Source: an uncultured bacterium (GTDB lineage Bacteria > Verrucomicrobiota > Lentisphaeria > Victivallales > UBA1829). From it: a stretch of 64,000 nucleotides of DNA. The DNA is taken from the NCBI GenBank assembly GCA_949292215.1, contig CASEYW010000076.1, positions 1 to 64,000 of the forward strand, written 5' to 3'. Below the pieces are notes generated by a model. The model saw only the letters and a list, made by a program, of their open reading frames with translations. It did no database searches and was not told the DNA's origin. Below are positions 51,600-61,677 of this stretch, in pieces. Position 1 is the first letter of the stretch; each line of letters opens with the position of its first letter. The position numbers and the translations under genes are program-made.

Positions 51600-53960
51600 C
51601 TATTCCTCCGATTCCGCGTATTTTCGGATCGCTTCCAGAAACGGACGGACCACGGTGTTGAGCTTTGCCGGTCCGATTCCCTTGATTTCCAGTGCTTCTT
51701 CGGGGGAAGCTGGCCTGCGTTCCGCAAGTTCAGCAAGCGCCTCGTTCGAAAGAATGAGATAGAGAGGGACATGACGCTTTTCCGCCAGTTGGGCACGGAG
51801 TCGTTTCAATTGTTCGTAAAGTCCCTCCGCGGATTCCGCAGATCCCGTGGCGCCGAGCGCATTCGGTAAGGGGGAGGATACGGACTTGCTGCGTGATTTC
51901 CTTTCCGGTTTTGCGGGTGCGTCGGGTTCTTCGGGCAAAGCAAGGCGCAGAGGTTCGATTCCTGCAAGAACGTTTGCTCCGAAACAGGTCAGGTCCAGGC
52001 AAGGATATTCATGACTGCCGACACGGTCGATGCATCCGGCATCTTCGAGCGCTTTCATGTACAGAAGAATCCGGTTCTGCTTCAAGCGGCGCAGACGTCC
52101 GAACATCGGCGAACGGTCGAGTCCGCGCTGAGTGATTTCCGGGCGTCGGGCACCGGCGAGGATCAGACTCAGTTTTCCGCGGCCGAGGCGTCCGGAGAAG
52201 GCATCAATTGTGTGCAGAATGGCCCGGACCGCTTCCTCTTCCTGTTCCGTAAGCTCGCGTTTCGCCGGCGGTTCCCGGCGGGAGAGTGTACAGAGATCAC
52301 AGTTTTCGCATTTCCAGCCCTCGGTTTTCTCTCCGAAATAAGAGATCAGATATGCCTGACGGCACTCCCGGGTTCTGGTATAGGCGATGACTTCGTCCAG
52401 ACGTTCCAGTTCGAAATCCCGTTTTTTCCGCAGTTCGTCGAAGTCGATACCCGGCTCCTCCTGTTCCGGATGAAGCAGTTCGATGGTTCTGCCGGCGGAA
52501 GGCATTGTCCAGTGCAGACATTGTCCATCGAGATTTTTCAGCACCCGTTCCACCTGTTCCACGCTCAATCCCGCAATGGCGGCAAGCTGTTCGCAGGAGC
52601 AGGAAACCGGACGTGTCAGCTCCCTGCCGAAATGACGGACGCAGCGATAGAGAAAACGGGAACGCTGGGTCGACTGCGCTTCATGAAGCCGCATCAGCTC
52701 TTCCGGCTCCTGTGAGAGAGAGAGAAGGCCGGGCACTCGGCGGTAGCCCCGCTGAATACAGCCGCCGGATTCCAGGGCGCTCAGGGCGGCTGTCACCTGC
52801 GCTTCATTTTTTGCTGATTCCAGCAGCGGAAGAAGGTCTTCCGGAGACAGTTCCAGTTCCGTTGTTTTATTTGCCAGAGCCGATTGCAGAAGGGTGTCGT
52901 AGAGTTCGCGGACCAGTTCCTCGGAAGGATTGTTTTTGTCGATCAGAAACTCCTGAATGTAGCGGTCTCTGTATGAGAAGAGAAAAACGCATTCAGCGGG
53001 TTCGCCGTCGCGTCCTGCGCGTCCTGCCTCCTGATAGTAGGCTTCCAGCGATCCAGTGATGTTGTAATGGATGACTAGACGTACATCCGGACGGTCGATT
53101 CCCATTCCGAACGCATTGGTCGCGGCAAGCACCGGGCAGGGATCATTCATGAAGCGGTCCTGTGCTTCGGTTCTTGCCGCATCACTCATCCCGGCATGAT
53201 AGGCAATGAGGTCGAATTCCTCTGCGAGCTGTTCAACCGTTTTCCTGGTAGACGCGTAGATGATGGTCGGAACGTGTTTCTCCAGCAGTTTTTTCAGGAT
53301 TCTGTCTTTTTCATCGAGCCCGGAACATGTCACGACAGAAAAAGAGAGATTCGGCCGTTTGAATCCCGCTACATGGAGCTGCATCGAAGGACGCCTCAAC
53401 TGTTCCAGAATGTCGCTGCGGACTTTGCTGGTTGCTGTTGCCGTGAACGCGCAGACCTGCCGGATCGCATACCGTTCCGATGCCTCGCCGAGTTTCAAAT
53501 AGGATGGACGGAAATCGTGTCCCCACTGACTGATGCAGTGGGCTTCGTCCACAACCATGATTTCCGGCGGAGTCCGGGAGAGAAAATTCTGAAAGGAATC
53601 CGTTTGAAAACGTTCCGGTGCAACATAAAGAATTTTGACGAATCCCGCTTCCGTATCTTCAAGAATCCGGAACTGTTCCCGCATGGGGACTGTGGTATTG
53701 ATGTAAGCCGCCGGGATGCCTTTTTCGCGAAGGGCGTCCACCTGGTCCTTCATCAGCGAGATCAGGGGGGAGACCACGATGCCGTAGCCTTCACAGAGCA
53801 GAATCGGCAGTTGATAGCAGAGGGATTTTCCCGCACCGGTCGGCATTACGACACAGAGATCTTTTCCAGACATGATTTCATCGACGATCTCTTCCTGATT
53901 ATCCAGAAACGTGTCAAATCCGAAATATTGCTTGAGTGCGACGGCGATCCGCTGGTTCAT
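51600..53960 (-). CDS. recQ: ATP-dependent DNA helicase RecQ
   Basis: A 786-residue helicase. Walker A is [14 protein letters not shown], followed by [16 protein letters not shown] (DEAH), FTATATS, and motifs V and VI in [13 protein letters not shown] and [14 protein letters not shown] Zn cluster of the form C, C-x-x-C, C is near residue 560 ([20 protein letters not shown]), and an HRDC domain is at the C-terminus. The helicase core and the zinc region are separated by about 200 residues of winged-helix-like sequence, so the protein is longer than E. coli RecQ (about 610 residues). AGGAAG precedes the ATG. It is involved in DNA repair and recombination. Confidence 0.95.
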   Translation of the reverse strand: MNQRIAVALKQYFGFDTFLDNQEEIVDEIMSGKDLCVVMPTGAGKSLCYQLPILLCEGYGIVVSPLISLMKDQVDALREKGIPAAYINTTVPMREQFRILEDTEAGFVKILYVAPERFQTDSFQNFLSRTPPEIMVVDEAHCISQWGHDFRPSYLKLGEASERYAIRQVCAFTATATSKVRSDILEQLRRPSMQLHVAGFKRPNLSFSVVTCSGLDEKDRILKKLLEKHVPTIIYASTRKTVEQLAEEFDLIAYHAGMSDAARTEAQDRFMNDPCPVLAATNAFGMGIDRPDVRLVIHYNITGSLEAYYQEAGRAGRDGEPAECVFLFSYRDRYIQEFLIDKNNPSEELVRELYDTLLQSALANKTTELELSPEDLLPLLESAKNEAQVTAALSALESGGCIQRGYRRVPGLLSLSQEPEELMRLHEAQSTQRSRFLYRCVRHFGRELTRPVSCSCEQLAAIAGLSVEQVERVLKNLDGQCLHWTMPSAGRTIELLHPEQEEPGIDFDELRKKRDFELERLDEVIAYTRTRECRQAYLISYFGEKTEGWKCENCDLCTLSRREPPAKRELTEQEEEAVRAILHTIDAFSGRLGRGKLSLILAGARRPEITQRGLDRSPMFGRLRRLKQNRILLYMKALEDAGCIDRVGSHEYPCLDLTCFGANVLAGIEPLRLALPEEPDAPAKPERKSRSKSVSSPLPNALGATGSAESAEGLYEQLKRLRAQLAEKRHVPLYLILSNEALAELAERRPASPEEALEIKGIGPAKLNTVVRPFLEAIRKYAESEE

Positions 53961-54040
53961 GTTTCTTCCTGTCAAAAATTCCGGCTACTATATCATGAAA
54001 AATGGTTTTTTCAATGGATTGGGATTCGTTTCCGTGAAAA

Positions 54041-55273
54041 TCAATGTGCATTCCGGTCCGGCAGACTGGGTTCTGACGGCGCATTGGTGTTTTTTTTCGT
54101 GTTCTGCTCATCAATAATTTTTTTGAGGATCAGTCCCACTACGGCCCGGGAGAAATCAGAGCCGGTTTTTTTGTGAAGGAAAAAGCCTTCCAGATAGAAC
54201 AGAACCAGCTTATGCTGTTTTGCATTGGCAGACAGGGACCAGAGGGCGGCACGGCCGATCATGGTTTTCATCAGATTCTCCCGGTCCTGTTTTGTCGGCG
54301 CTTTGAGCGTTTTGAACTGTGCCGGAGTCATGTTGCTGCGGAGAAGGTCCAGCGAACCGATGATTTTTTTCAGAGGATCTGCTGTGCCTCGGATAAAAAA
54401 TTCGCTCCAGAGAATGTCCAGATGGAGCGGAAGAGAGACCTTCTTTACCAGGAAAAGATTGACTGCCCGACGGTTCAGCAGGGAGCGCGTTTCCTGTCCG
54501 ACAACCGCGGATGCTTGCTTCACTGCATCCGGACCAAGTGAGTTGATGATACCCGCCGCATATAGTTTCTGTTTGTGGGGGAGAGTGTCCGTCAGGCGGA
54601 AGAAATCGTGCCAGGTCTGTGGATTGTCCTGCAGAAGAAAATAGAACGGAGCTGTGCGTGGAATCGGGTTGAATTTATGATCCTGTTTTCCCTTTTCCAG
54701 AAACTTCAGCATTTCCCGGAAGGCAGAGAGAATTTGTTCCGGATGCTGATCGGCGTAGTATTCGTTCAGCATCTTCTGCCACGGGATCGGTTTGCTCCGG
54801 GGGAGGGCGTCCGCCAGCTGGATGGTGGTTTGAAGTGGAACGGTTGCTCCGGAGTTTCTGTCTTTCAGGAGAACATCAATCCGGTAAGGTCCGGATGGAT
54901 TCTGGTCGTCAAAATTCATGGCAAGATGAAACGGGGAAAGAGAGAAATTCCGCTTGTCGGTGCGGAGCGCACGGCAGAGAGTGACATCCTCTTTGGTTTC
55001 ATGCAGGATGCGTCCGTTCGGATCGGTGATTCTCACGGATGCTGCCACATCGGCTTTCTGGCCGGCAAGTGCGGGATTGCGGAAAAAGAAGCGGAGTTGA
55101 AATGGCTGTCCGCGGACCACCGTGGAGATCGCATTGATGATCGGCGGACGTTCCGGAAGCAGTTCGATCCACTGATCTTCCATGTTTTTGGAGAGCGTCG
55201 GTACAACCTGTCCCTCAATTGCGGACAGGGAGAACATAACGGCGAGAAAAAGAAAACTCAAAAGCTGTTTCAT
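54041..55273 (-). CDS. Secreted protein of unknown function
   Basis: A 410-residue protein with a signal peptide at residues 1-18 (LLSFLFLAVMFSLSA). Residues 25-150 look like a beta-rich fold (PFQLRFFFRNPALAGQKADVAASVRI, PYRIDVLLKDRNSGATVPLQ). The rest is helical, with a Lys-rich, probably disordered tail. I recognise no family or catalytic motif. GGAG lies before the ATG. The gene is 81 bases from recQ in the same direction and has no obvious partner. Confidence 0.75.
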   Translation of the reverse strand: MKQLLSFLFLAVMFSLSAIEGQVVPTLSKNMEDQWIELLPERPPIINAISTVVRGQPFQLRFFFRNPALAGQKADVAASVRITDPNGRILHETKEDVTLCRALRTDKRNFSLSPFHLAMNFDDQNPSGPYRIDVLLKDRNSGATVPLQTTIQLADALPRSKPIPWQKMLNEYYADQHPEQILSAFREMLKFLEKGKQDHKFNPIPRTAPFYFLLQDNPQTWHDFFRLTDTLPHKQKLYAAGIINSLGPDAVKQASAVVGQETRSLLNRRAVNLFLVKKVSLPLHLDILWSEFFIRGTADPLKKIIGSLDLLRSNMTPAQFKTLKAPTKQDRENLMKTMIGRAALWSLSANAKQHKLVLFYLEGFFLHKKTGSDFSRAVVGLILKKIIDEQNTKKNTNAPSEPSLPDRNAH

Positions 55274-55750
55274 GAAGGCTCCGCATTGTATGCAACATCG
55301 GGAAATAGTTTACATGTTTTTTTGCGGATTGCAACTTTTTCCGTGAAAAAGACGGAGAAAATCAAGAAGAATCGCAGGCGGAAAACGATTCTCTGCTTTC
55401 ATGCGTTTGGGCAGCAAAGTCGTCTGTTCGGATTCCTGCACCACACGAAGCGGTTAATCTTCAAGTTCCCTGACGCAATAAAGGATTTCTGTACTGATAA
55501 TCCTTTGAATATTTGCAAGTTACGGCAATTCATCCTGGAGGCGATATTGAAACGGAACTTGTCATTTGAACGTTCTTGGCAGCGCGGGCTGATCGTGCGG
55601 AAATGGTTCGATTTTTGAGCGCTTCAGCAGAATTCTGTCCTTGAAATCCAAGGAAAATTCCATACAGAAGCTTCCGGAAAATTTGAAAAGAATTTGCTTT
55701 TGCCGGTTCCTGACCTATTGTATCGGAAAACTGAAAAAGAAGAGGTCGCT
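55274..55750. other. Gene-free stretch, no convincing feature
   Basis: This 477-base stretch lies between two divergently read genes. A plus-strand frame is open to 55618 but is mostly antisense to the secreted-protein gene and has no ribosome site or family resemblance. Small hairpins (AAGGATT/AATCCTT near 55490, TCCTTG/CAAGGA near 55640) were seen; none is clearly a terminator or an RNA gene. The end of the stretch holds the promoter candidate listed next. Confidence 0.6.
55694..55721 (+). promoter_or_regulatory. Possible promoter of the deoxyribosyltransferase-like gene
   Basis: TTGCTT and TATTGT are 16 bases apart, 30 bases before the start codon. Both boxes are imperfect. Confidence 0.4.
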
Positions 55751-56392
55751 ATGACGGTTCATTATTATTTTGCAGGAGCGTTGTTTTGTCATAAGGATGT
55801 GATCGGAAACCATCTTCTTGCGGAGTCAATCCGGGAGAATTCGGGTGGAAAGTATGTTGCGAATCTGCCGCAGCGGGAGGAGAATCAGCTCCGGCCGTCA
55901 CCGCTGGAGATTCGCGACAATGATTACCGGATGCTGCTGGAGTCGCAGATGGCATTGTTCAATTTTGATGGTTCCGATCTGGATTCCGGAACGGTTGCTG
56001 AGTTCCTGGCGGCTCGTTTCCTGGATATTCCATGTGTTCTGCTGCGGACAGATTTCCGCTCCGCGGGAGATCAGAATGCCGATGGAGAGAACTGGAATCT
56101 GATGTGTTCAGGGTATCCGCATACGAGAGTGGTTTCTGTCGGAGCCATGGAACTTTACCAGAAGCATTTCCGTGCGGGGGTGTCCGTGTCAGACGGACTC
56201 AAAGCATTTTATGACGAATTGAGCGGGATTCTGATTGCTTCCTTTGAGGAAGTGATGAAAGAGCCGTCGTGTTTTGCTTCACGGGAGGATGCGGAGCGGA
56301 TTTATCGCCACTTCATACAGGTTTGCGGGGGAACTCTGCCGCTGCAGTTTGACGACCGGCGGATTCATGCTGTTGTTTCGGGGCGCGGATGA
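55751..56392 (+). CDS. Nucleoside 2-deoxyribosyltransferase-like protein
   Basis: A 213-residue soluble protein. Motifs of the family are YYFAGALFCHKDVIGNHLLAE near the start, FNFDGSDLDSGTVAEFLAA (contains the catalytic Glu), and IPCVLLRTDFRSAG. The family swaps bases between nucleosides or hydrolyses nucleoside monophosphates; the specific substrate is unknown. AAGAGG precedes the chosen ATG. The last 80 bases overlap the end of the convergent transglutaminase gene, which is unusual. Confidence 0.82.
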   Translation: MTVHYYFAGALFCHKDVIGNHLLAESIRENSGGKYVANLPQREENQLRPSPLEIRDNDYRMLLESQMALFNFDGSDLDSGTVAEFLAARFLDIPCVLLRTDFRSAGDQNADGENWNLMCSGYPHTRVVSVGAMELYQKHFRAGVSVSDGLKAFYDELSGILIASFEEVMKEPSCFASREDAERIYRHFIQVCGGTLPLQFDDRRIHAVVSGRG

Positions 56393-58886
56393 TCCGAAAC
56401 ACGGCATCTTTGATGTCGTTTGTCCGGTTGAGGGCATTTTCTGTCTCGAAGAGATCCGGGTGATAGTCTCCATATTCGACCATGTAGAATTGTCCGAAGA
56501 GGAAGAGTGTGTCCTGAGCGAGTTCCTCGTCTGTATGTTTCAATGATTCCGCATACGCGAGGAGCTCCTGATTTTTGATACGCGGCAGATTTGCCCGTTT
56601 CAGCAGAAGCCTGACACACCAATACATACAGCGGATGCGCTGGGCATTGTCCGTTTTCGGATTGGAGGCCTGCACCAGGTATTGAAGCGCCCGTTTCAGC
56701 AGATTTCTCTGGCGGAGTTGAACGATTACCATCTTGAGTGTAATGAGGAGTGACAGCAGGACGATTACCAGCGGAAGCGTGAGCTGCCAGTTGTTTGCCA
56801 GATATTCCCGGATGGATGCGATGGAATCCCCGATGGCATTATTGATCTTTTTCAGCAGATCGTTGGTTTTTCCGATCCAGTTTTCTGGTTTTTTCTCCGT
56901 TTTCCCGGGTTTCTTTTTGACGGCTTCTTTTTCCTTGAGAGAGTCTTTGTTCAAAGCTGCCGCGATGAGTTCGTCGACTTTGGAAATTTCTTCTTTCTTT
57001 TCTTTTTCCGATTCGAGAATGGCCTGCTTGAGATAGGTTATGGTTGCCTGGGTCAATTCCGGCGGGGAGATTTTCCATTCGTCGCCGAAGGGATCGCGGA
57101 GCATTCCGATTCCCAGCGGGGTGGTGCGGGAGATGATATTCTGAGGGGGAGTGGCATCGAAGGTCAGCCATCCCTTGTCGTCGAAGAAGATCTGCGTCCA
57201 TGCGTGGGCGTGGTATTCGTAGACATCAAAGGCATTTGTGAGAGTGTTGTAGTTACCGGGAGAGAATCCGGTTGCGATTCGTGCCGGGAGTCCGGCGAGG
57301 CGTGCCATGACAGCGAGGGTTGTTGCGAAATATTCGCAGTGTCCTTCTTTCAGTTCGAAAAGGAAGAAATCGGTGAGTTCCCGGTTTGCCGGCGGTTTTT
57401 CCGCGTTGAGTTTATAATTGTAGTTATTCCGGAGATAATCCCGCAGCGCGATTGCCTTTTCATAAGGTGTTTGCACATTTCGGGTGATCTCCTTCACAAG
57501 ATCGGTAACTCGCTTGGATATTTTTTTCCGGGGAAGCTGAAGATAGTGTCTGGCGGGAGTGCGTTCCATCCAGTAGACCGTTTTGCGTTTGTCATTCGGA
57601 GGGATTCTCTGCTGATCAAGGGGGAGAAAGATCCGGCTGGAAACCTTGTATTTGAAGGGTAGACGCGGATATTGGCGCCCGTAAAGTTCCGCATTGAAAA
57701 AGGTGTTCTGGAAGATGCGGACAGTTTCCGCGTTTTCCGATGAGTTGAACATGACCGGCCGGAAGGGCGAGGGGAGTTTCGGGGAAATCCATTTCTGGAT
57801 GGTGTAGTTTGCTTCGACGTCGTGAAAGGTCGGCAGACGGAGCTGTTTCGGAAAGTTCCGCAGAGCACCGTTTTTCAACTGGTGGGAGACACTCCAGGCG
57901 GTTCCGCTGTAGACATCGTAGAGCTGTACCAGATGATAAAGTTTCAACGGCATTTTCACGGAGAAGACAAGATCCTCCCCCTGCGTCGATCCGGAGCCGT
58001 CGCCTTCTGTTTTTGCGGAGGATTTTGAGTTTGTGACGTTCATCGGTTTCCCGGAATTGTCGAGAGTATCCGGTTTGGTGCTGTGTCGGATGTAGACAGG
58101 CGCTTTCGGATCCATTTTAATGTTGTCGCCTCGGAGCCATTTCTGCATACTGGGGGGTGTGAAGGCGTCTTTGTCGGTCAGGAAAGAGACTTCAAACGCT
58201 CCTTTGGTTCTGGTCGGCCGGGTGGGAATCAGGCTGAAGACTGCAAAGAACAGAACCGCTGCCAGAGAAAGATGGCAGAGGTAAAAGAACCAGGTCTGCC
58301 GGAATCGGAATTCCGGCATTCTGATATCCGGATCGCCGGAGAGGTTGACGGGACGTTTGCAGTACAGAATCGCCAGAATCAGGACGACCGCTCCGCTTAG
58401 AAGGAGGAGGTAGAGAATTCGCGGCAGAAGAGCTCCGTAGATCATCAGGAACAGACTGATCAGGAAGAGATAGCCGTAATCCCTGTTGCGCCGTCCCATA
58501 AGGAAGGTGGTTGCGGCGACTCCGATCAGTTCCACGGCGGTCTTGTCCACCGTGATTCCGGTTTTGATGCGGTAAAACGTCCATGTCAGAGCGAAGATCA
58601 CGATGCAGAGCTGTAGAATGAAGCGTCCGGAGAAACCGAATTTCGCATATGGAATATAGGCCGGTATCGAGAGCGGGAGGATCATTGCCAGAATCAGAAT
58701 TGTAATGAATGGATGGCAGTGCTGCCAGAGTACTGCTACCATGGCGACGGCATACAGAAGCGTATAGACCCAGTGCAGGGGGCCGCGTTCGGGCATCTTC
58801 CGCAGGTGGGAAGTATCCACGATTTTCGTTCTGGCGTTTTCCCGCCAGTCGGCAAAGAATTGTCTGATTCGTTCGACAAGTTTCAT
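56313..58886 (-). CDS. Transglutaminase-like membrane protein (DUF3488 type)
   Basis: An 857-residue protein. The first 210 residues contain about six membrane segments. A periplasmic region follows, with a transglutaminase-like domain at about 480-590. Its catalytic triad is Cys in LKEGHCEYFATTLA, His in YEYHAHAWTQIFF and Asp in LTFDATPP. A further membrane segment lies near 705 (LPLVIVLLSLLITLKMVIV) and a DUF4129-like helical tail ends the protein. The start overlaps the DUF58 stop by one base (TGATG). This gene usually pairs with MoxR and DUF58 genes. Confidence 0.9.
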   Translation of the reverse strand: MKLVERIRQFFADWRENARTKIVDTSHLRKMPERGPLHWVYTLLYAVAMVAVLWQHCHPFITILILAMILPLSIPAYIPYAKFGFSGRFILQLCIVIFALTWTFYRIKTGITVDKTAVELIGVAATTFLMGRRNRDYGYLFLISLFLMIYGALLPRILYLLLLSGAVVLILAILYCKRPVNLSGDPDIRMPEFRFRQTWFFYLCHLSLAAVLFFAVFSLIPTRPTRTKGAFEVSFLTDKDAFTPPSMQKWLRGDNIKMDPKAPVYIRHSTKPDTLDNSGKPMNVTNSKSSAKTEGDGSGSTQGEDLVFSVKMPLKLYHLVQLYDVYSGTAWSVSHQLKNGALRNFPKQLRLPTFHDVEANYTIQKWISPKLPSPFRPVMFNSSENAETVRIFQNTFFNAELYGRQYPRLPFKYKVSSRIFLPLDQQRIPPNDKRKTVYWMERTPARHYLQLPRKKISKRVTDLVKEITRNVQTPYEKAIALRDYLRNNYNYKLNAEKPPANRELTDFFLFELKEGHCEYFATTLAVMARLAGLPARIATGFSPGNYNTLTNAFDVYEYHAHAWTQIFFDDKGWLTFDATPPQNIISRTTPLGIGMLRDPFGDEWKISPPELTQATITYLKQAILESEKEKKEEISKVDELIAAALNKDSLKEKEAVKKKPGKTEKKPENWIGKTNDLLKKINNAIGDSIASIREYLANNWQLTLPLVIVLLSLLITLKMVIVQLRQRNLLKRALQYLVQASNPKTDNAQRIRCMYWCVRLLLKRANLPRIKNQELLAYAESLKHTDEELAQDTLFLFGQFYMVEYGDYHPDLFETENALNRTNDIKDAVFRIIRAPKQQHESAGRQTAAAEFPRKPV

Positions 58887-60112
58887 CAATTCAGCACATC
58901 CTCGATTTTGGTTCTGCACGAGAGGACGACGGGCACGTTCTGGCGGTTCCTGTCGATTTTGATTTTTGCCGGAGTGAGCACAAGTGGTGTTTCCGCGTCA
59001 ATATACGGGAAATTAATTTTCGGCGCATACAGCCAGTGAATGTGCACATGGTGTTCGGAGAGCAAGTCCAGCGCGGAGACCAGCTCCGGCGAGTATGACA
59101 TGGAGAGCACATACAGCACAGTACCGGGTTCCATCATTTCCAGCGAATTGGACAGCAGAGTTTCAAATTTTGTTTCCGTCGGGCGGAGTTCCGTGAGAAC
59201 TGAAAGGATTCTGCGTTTCACGCCGGTTGCGTCGCCGTGAATATCCGCAGTCTGTTCATTGCTGATGCTCGCGAAAAAGCTCAGAAAACAGTAGATGTTG
59301 CTCAGGTAGTTTGTGATCGTGGCGGCAATGCTGATGAGAAATTCGAAATTATTTTCATAATCATCAATGCCGACGTCCGGTGCGTGAGTATCCAGGACGA
59401 TTGCGACGCGATCCACCGTGCTTGCCTCCATTTCCATGACCATGAGATGCTGTTTTGCTGCGGTGGATTTCCAGTGCACAAACCGCATTTCATCTCCATG
59501 ACGATAGGGGCGGATTCCGAAAAAATCATTGCCGAGACCCGCGATGCCGAGCGGCCGGCCGTCATGTCCGGGCATGACTTTCCGGTTCTGACGGAGAGTC
59601 AGTGCAGGAATGTCCACCGTCCGAGGTGAAACGAGAATGTCGCCCGGCAGCTGGAAAACTTTGGTTTTGCGGAAGATTCCGGCGGGATCGCCGCCGTAGA
59701 CGAAGATCCGGTTCAGGGAAAAATGCCCGCGATGGATCAGACGGACGCTGCGGGGAACCATCATGCTTTCCCGGGGGCGCAGCGACCGGACCGCGATGTT
59801 CAGTCTCCCTCCGGGAAACATTTCCGATTTTTCTGAAATGACGACTCCCTGACGGAAGAATCTGCTTCGATTTGTGATCCGCAAAGGCAGGGTCGTTTTC
59901 GTATTGCACGTGGTATCCATCATGGTTTCGCGCGTCAGTTCGATGCCGAACAGCGAGAACTGCGCCATGAGGAAACTGGAGATGGCAACAGCAGTCAGGA
60001 TCGCGGCAACCAGTGCCGTCGCCAGACCGACATTGACATAGGCAACGGCAAGGCTGATGACCGCGGCCAGTACAAACAATCCACCGTGAATCGTCGGGAG
60101 GGCAATCCTCAT
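58886..60112 (-). CDS. DUF58 domain membrane protein
   Basis: A 408-residue protein. Two membrane segments are at residues 10-50. A beta-rich domain follows, and then the DUF58 signature GIRPYRHGDEMRFVHWKSTAAKQHLMV at about residues 195-220 with the VAIVLDTHAPD strand of a von-Willebrand-like fold. It overlaps the moxR stop as ATGA and the transglutaminase start by one base, so the three genes are translationally linked. In other bacteria DUF58 proteins are partners of MoxR ATPases in envelope-protein assembly or stress; the role here is inferred. Confidence 0.9.
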   Translation of the reverse strand: MRIALPTIHGGLFVLAAVISLAVAYVNVGLATALVAAILTAVAISSFLMAQFSLFGIELTRETMMDTTCNTKTTLPLRITNRSRFFRQGVVISEKSEMFPGGRLNIAVRSLRPRESMMVPRSVRLIHRGHFSLNRIFVYGGDPAGIFRKTKVFQLPGDILVSPRTVDIPALTLRQNRKVMPGHDGRPLGIAGLGNDFFGIRPYRHGDEMRFVHWKSTAAKQHLMVMEMEASTVDRVAIVLDTHAPDVGIDDYENNFEFLISIAATITNYLSNIYCFLSFFASISNEQTADIHGDATGVKRRILSVLTELRPTETKFETLLSNSLEMMEPGTVLYVLSMSYSPELVSALDLLSEHHVHIHWLYAPKINFPYIDAETPLVLTPAKIKIDRNRQNVPVVLSCRTKIEDVLN

Positions 60113-61440
60113 TTAGCGACTTCCTCGTTCTCCAGCTTAATGGATTCCACAATGGAGTTCAGGACATTGTCAACCGATTTCCATTCCGCCTGATGGCGGA
60201 GCTTCAGGGTCAGACGATGGCTCAGGACCGTGCAGAGAATGTCGCGGACATCCTTCGGCGTGACGAAATCGCGTCCGTAGTATGCCGCAAGGCTCTGGCA
60301 GCAGTGCATGAGAGCAAGCGAGGCGCGCGGAGAGCATCCGTTTGTCAGCGCGGGATGTTTGCGCGTCGCATTGGAAATTTCAATGATGTAGTTTTTTACC
60401 TGCGTGGAAACCTTGACCGTGCGGACCAGCGCCTGGCAGTGCACCACATCCGTTCCTTTGATGACATACGAAATGGCGCTCAGCGGATGGCTTGTCATCT
60501 GAGAGTTCAGAATATCCAGTTCATCCTCCGGCTTCGGATAGCCGATTCGGAGCTGCATCATGAAGCGGTCGAGCTGGGGTTCGGGCAGGGGATAGGTCCC
60601 GTGGTAATCCTGCGAGTTCTGCGTGGCGATGACAAAGAATGGTTTCGGCAGAACATGTCCCTTGCCATCAATCGTGACCATGGATTCCGACATGCACTCC
60701 AGAAGGCTGGACTGCGTGCGCGGCGTGGTGCGGTTGATTTCATCCGCGAGAATGACGTTGCCGAAAATCGGTCCCGGCATGAACTTGAAGGTCTGATTCT
60801 TTTCATCGTAGACATTCATTCCGGTGATGTCGGAGGGCAGCATATCCGGTGTGAACTGAATCCTGCGGTACTGAGCCTGAAGCGATTTTGCAAGAGTCTG
60901 CGCCAGAATGCTTTTTCCGACTCCGGGAACGTCTTCGATCAGCAGATGGCCGTCCGCGAACAGACAGACAATCACGTCGCGGATGACCTCCGGTTTCCCT
61001 TTGAAGACCCGGGCAATGTTCTGTTCAAGGCGCTTGACAACCTGCCGGAGAAAGTCAAACGTGTATCCGGTGTTGTCAATCTGGCCGCTCTCCTGCGTGC
61101 CTGACTCCTGTTCGAGACCGGGATTGTCCGGATCGTTGAAAACGATCATGACACTGCCGATCTGAATCAGGTCCATGTGCTTGATCCGTTTTGAGGCGAT
61201 TGGCGAGGAGTTGACGAACGTTCCGTTCGCGCTTCCCAGGTCTGTGATCGTGATCCCTCCGGCATCCTCCGTGATGCGGAGGTGGTGACGGGATACATTC
61301 CGGTCATTGATAACGATGTCGCAATCGGAGTCGCGCCCGACGATGAGATCCGGTTTCTCTATCGCGATTTCACGGACGACTCCATAGCCTTCCTGAATGG
61401 TGAGTGTCGGCGGATTCTGGTAACGTGCCGTATTGCTCAT
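60109..61440 (-). CDS. FHA-MoxR fusion AAA+ ATPase
   Basis: A 443-residue cytoplasmic protein. Residues 28-100 are an FHA phosphothreonine-binding domain (VGRDSDCDIVINDRNVSRHHLRI, DLGSANGTFVN, with G-R, S-R-H-H and N-G present). Residues 125-440 are a MoxR-type AAA+ domain: LLIEDVPGVGKSILA, VILADEINRTTPRTQSSLLECMSE, FFVIATQNSQDYHGTYPLPEPQLDRF and the lid region. MoxR ATPases act as chaperones or metal insertases for partners such as DUF58 proteins. FHA fusions at the N-terminus are less usual and suggest control by phosphothreonine signalling. AGAAAGGG precedes the ATG. It is the first gene of the three-gene operon. Confidence 0.92.
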   Translation of the reverse strand: MSNTARYQNPPTLTIQEGYGVVREIAIEKPDLIVGRDSDCDIVINDRNVSRHHLRITEDAGGITITDLGSANGTFVNSSPIASKRIKHMDLIQIGSVMIVFNDPDNPGLEQESGTQESGQIDNTGYTFDFLRQVVKRLEQNIARVFKGKPEVIRDVIVCLFADGHLLIEDVPGVGKSILAQTLAKSLQAQYRRIQFTPDMLPSDITGMNVYDEKNQTFKFMPGPIFGNVILADEINRTTPRTQSSLLECMSESMVTIDGKGHVLPKPFFVIATQNSQDYHGTYPLPEPQLDRFMMQLRIGYPKPEDELDILNSQMTSHPLSAISYVIKGTDVVHCQALVRTVKVSTQVKNYIIEISNATRKHPALTNGCSPRASLALMHCCQSLAAYYGRDFVTPKDVRDILCTVLSHRLTLKLRHQAEWKSVDNVLNSIVESIKLENEEVAK

Positions 61441-61499
61441 GGCAACCCTTTCTCCTGTCTTTCTGGAACCAGGTGTCGTGACTTTTTTACAGTTATGGA

Positions 61500-61527
61500 A
61501 CTATAAACAGAAATCCTTGTTTTTCAA
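61500..61527 (-). promoter_or_regulatory. Promoter of the moxR operon
   Basis: On the minus strand TTGAAA is followed after 16 bases by TATAGT, 60 bases before the start codon. The boxes and spacing are the same as in the symporter promoter at 32821. Confidence 0.6.
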
Positions 61528-61614
61528 GCAGAAAAAAGATTCTTTTTTAAGAAAAATTAAGCATTTTTAACTTTCAAAGGATGCTTTTGTCCGGCAGCCC
61601 GTGAGTCCCTTTTT

Positions 61615-61652
61615 CAGAAAGAAGAAAACGGATGCTGTTGACCAGCATCCGT
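61615..61652 (-). terminator. Rho-independent terminator after the RND transporter gene
   Basis: On the minus strand a perfect ten-base stem ACGGATGCTG/CAGCATCCGT is followed by a T-rich tract (TTTTCTTCTTTC), 26 bases after the transporter stop. Confidence 0.8.
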
Positions 61653-61677
61653 TCCCCGATGTCGGACAAACTCAGGC

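Noticed and set aside
54575..55618. A 347-residue plus-strand frame reaching into the gene-free stretch
   Set aside because: Most of it is antisense to the signal-peptide-bearing secreted protein gene. The part beyond 55274 has no recognisable feature and no ribosome site.
55274..55750. Small hairpins in the gap between the secreted protein and the deoxyribosyltransferase-like gene
   Set aside because: The stems are six to seven bases and lack T tracts or similarity to known RNA genes, so they were not called as ncRNA or terminators.
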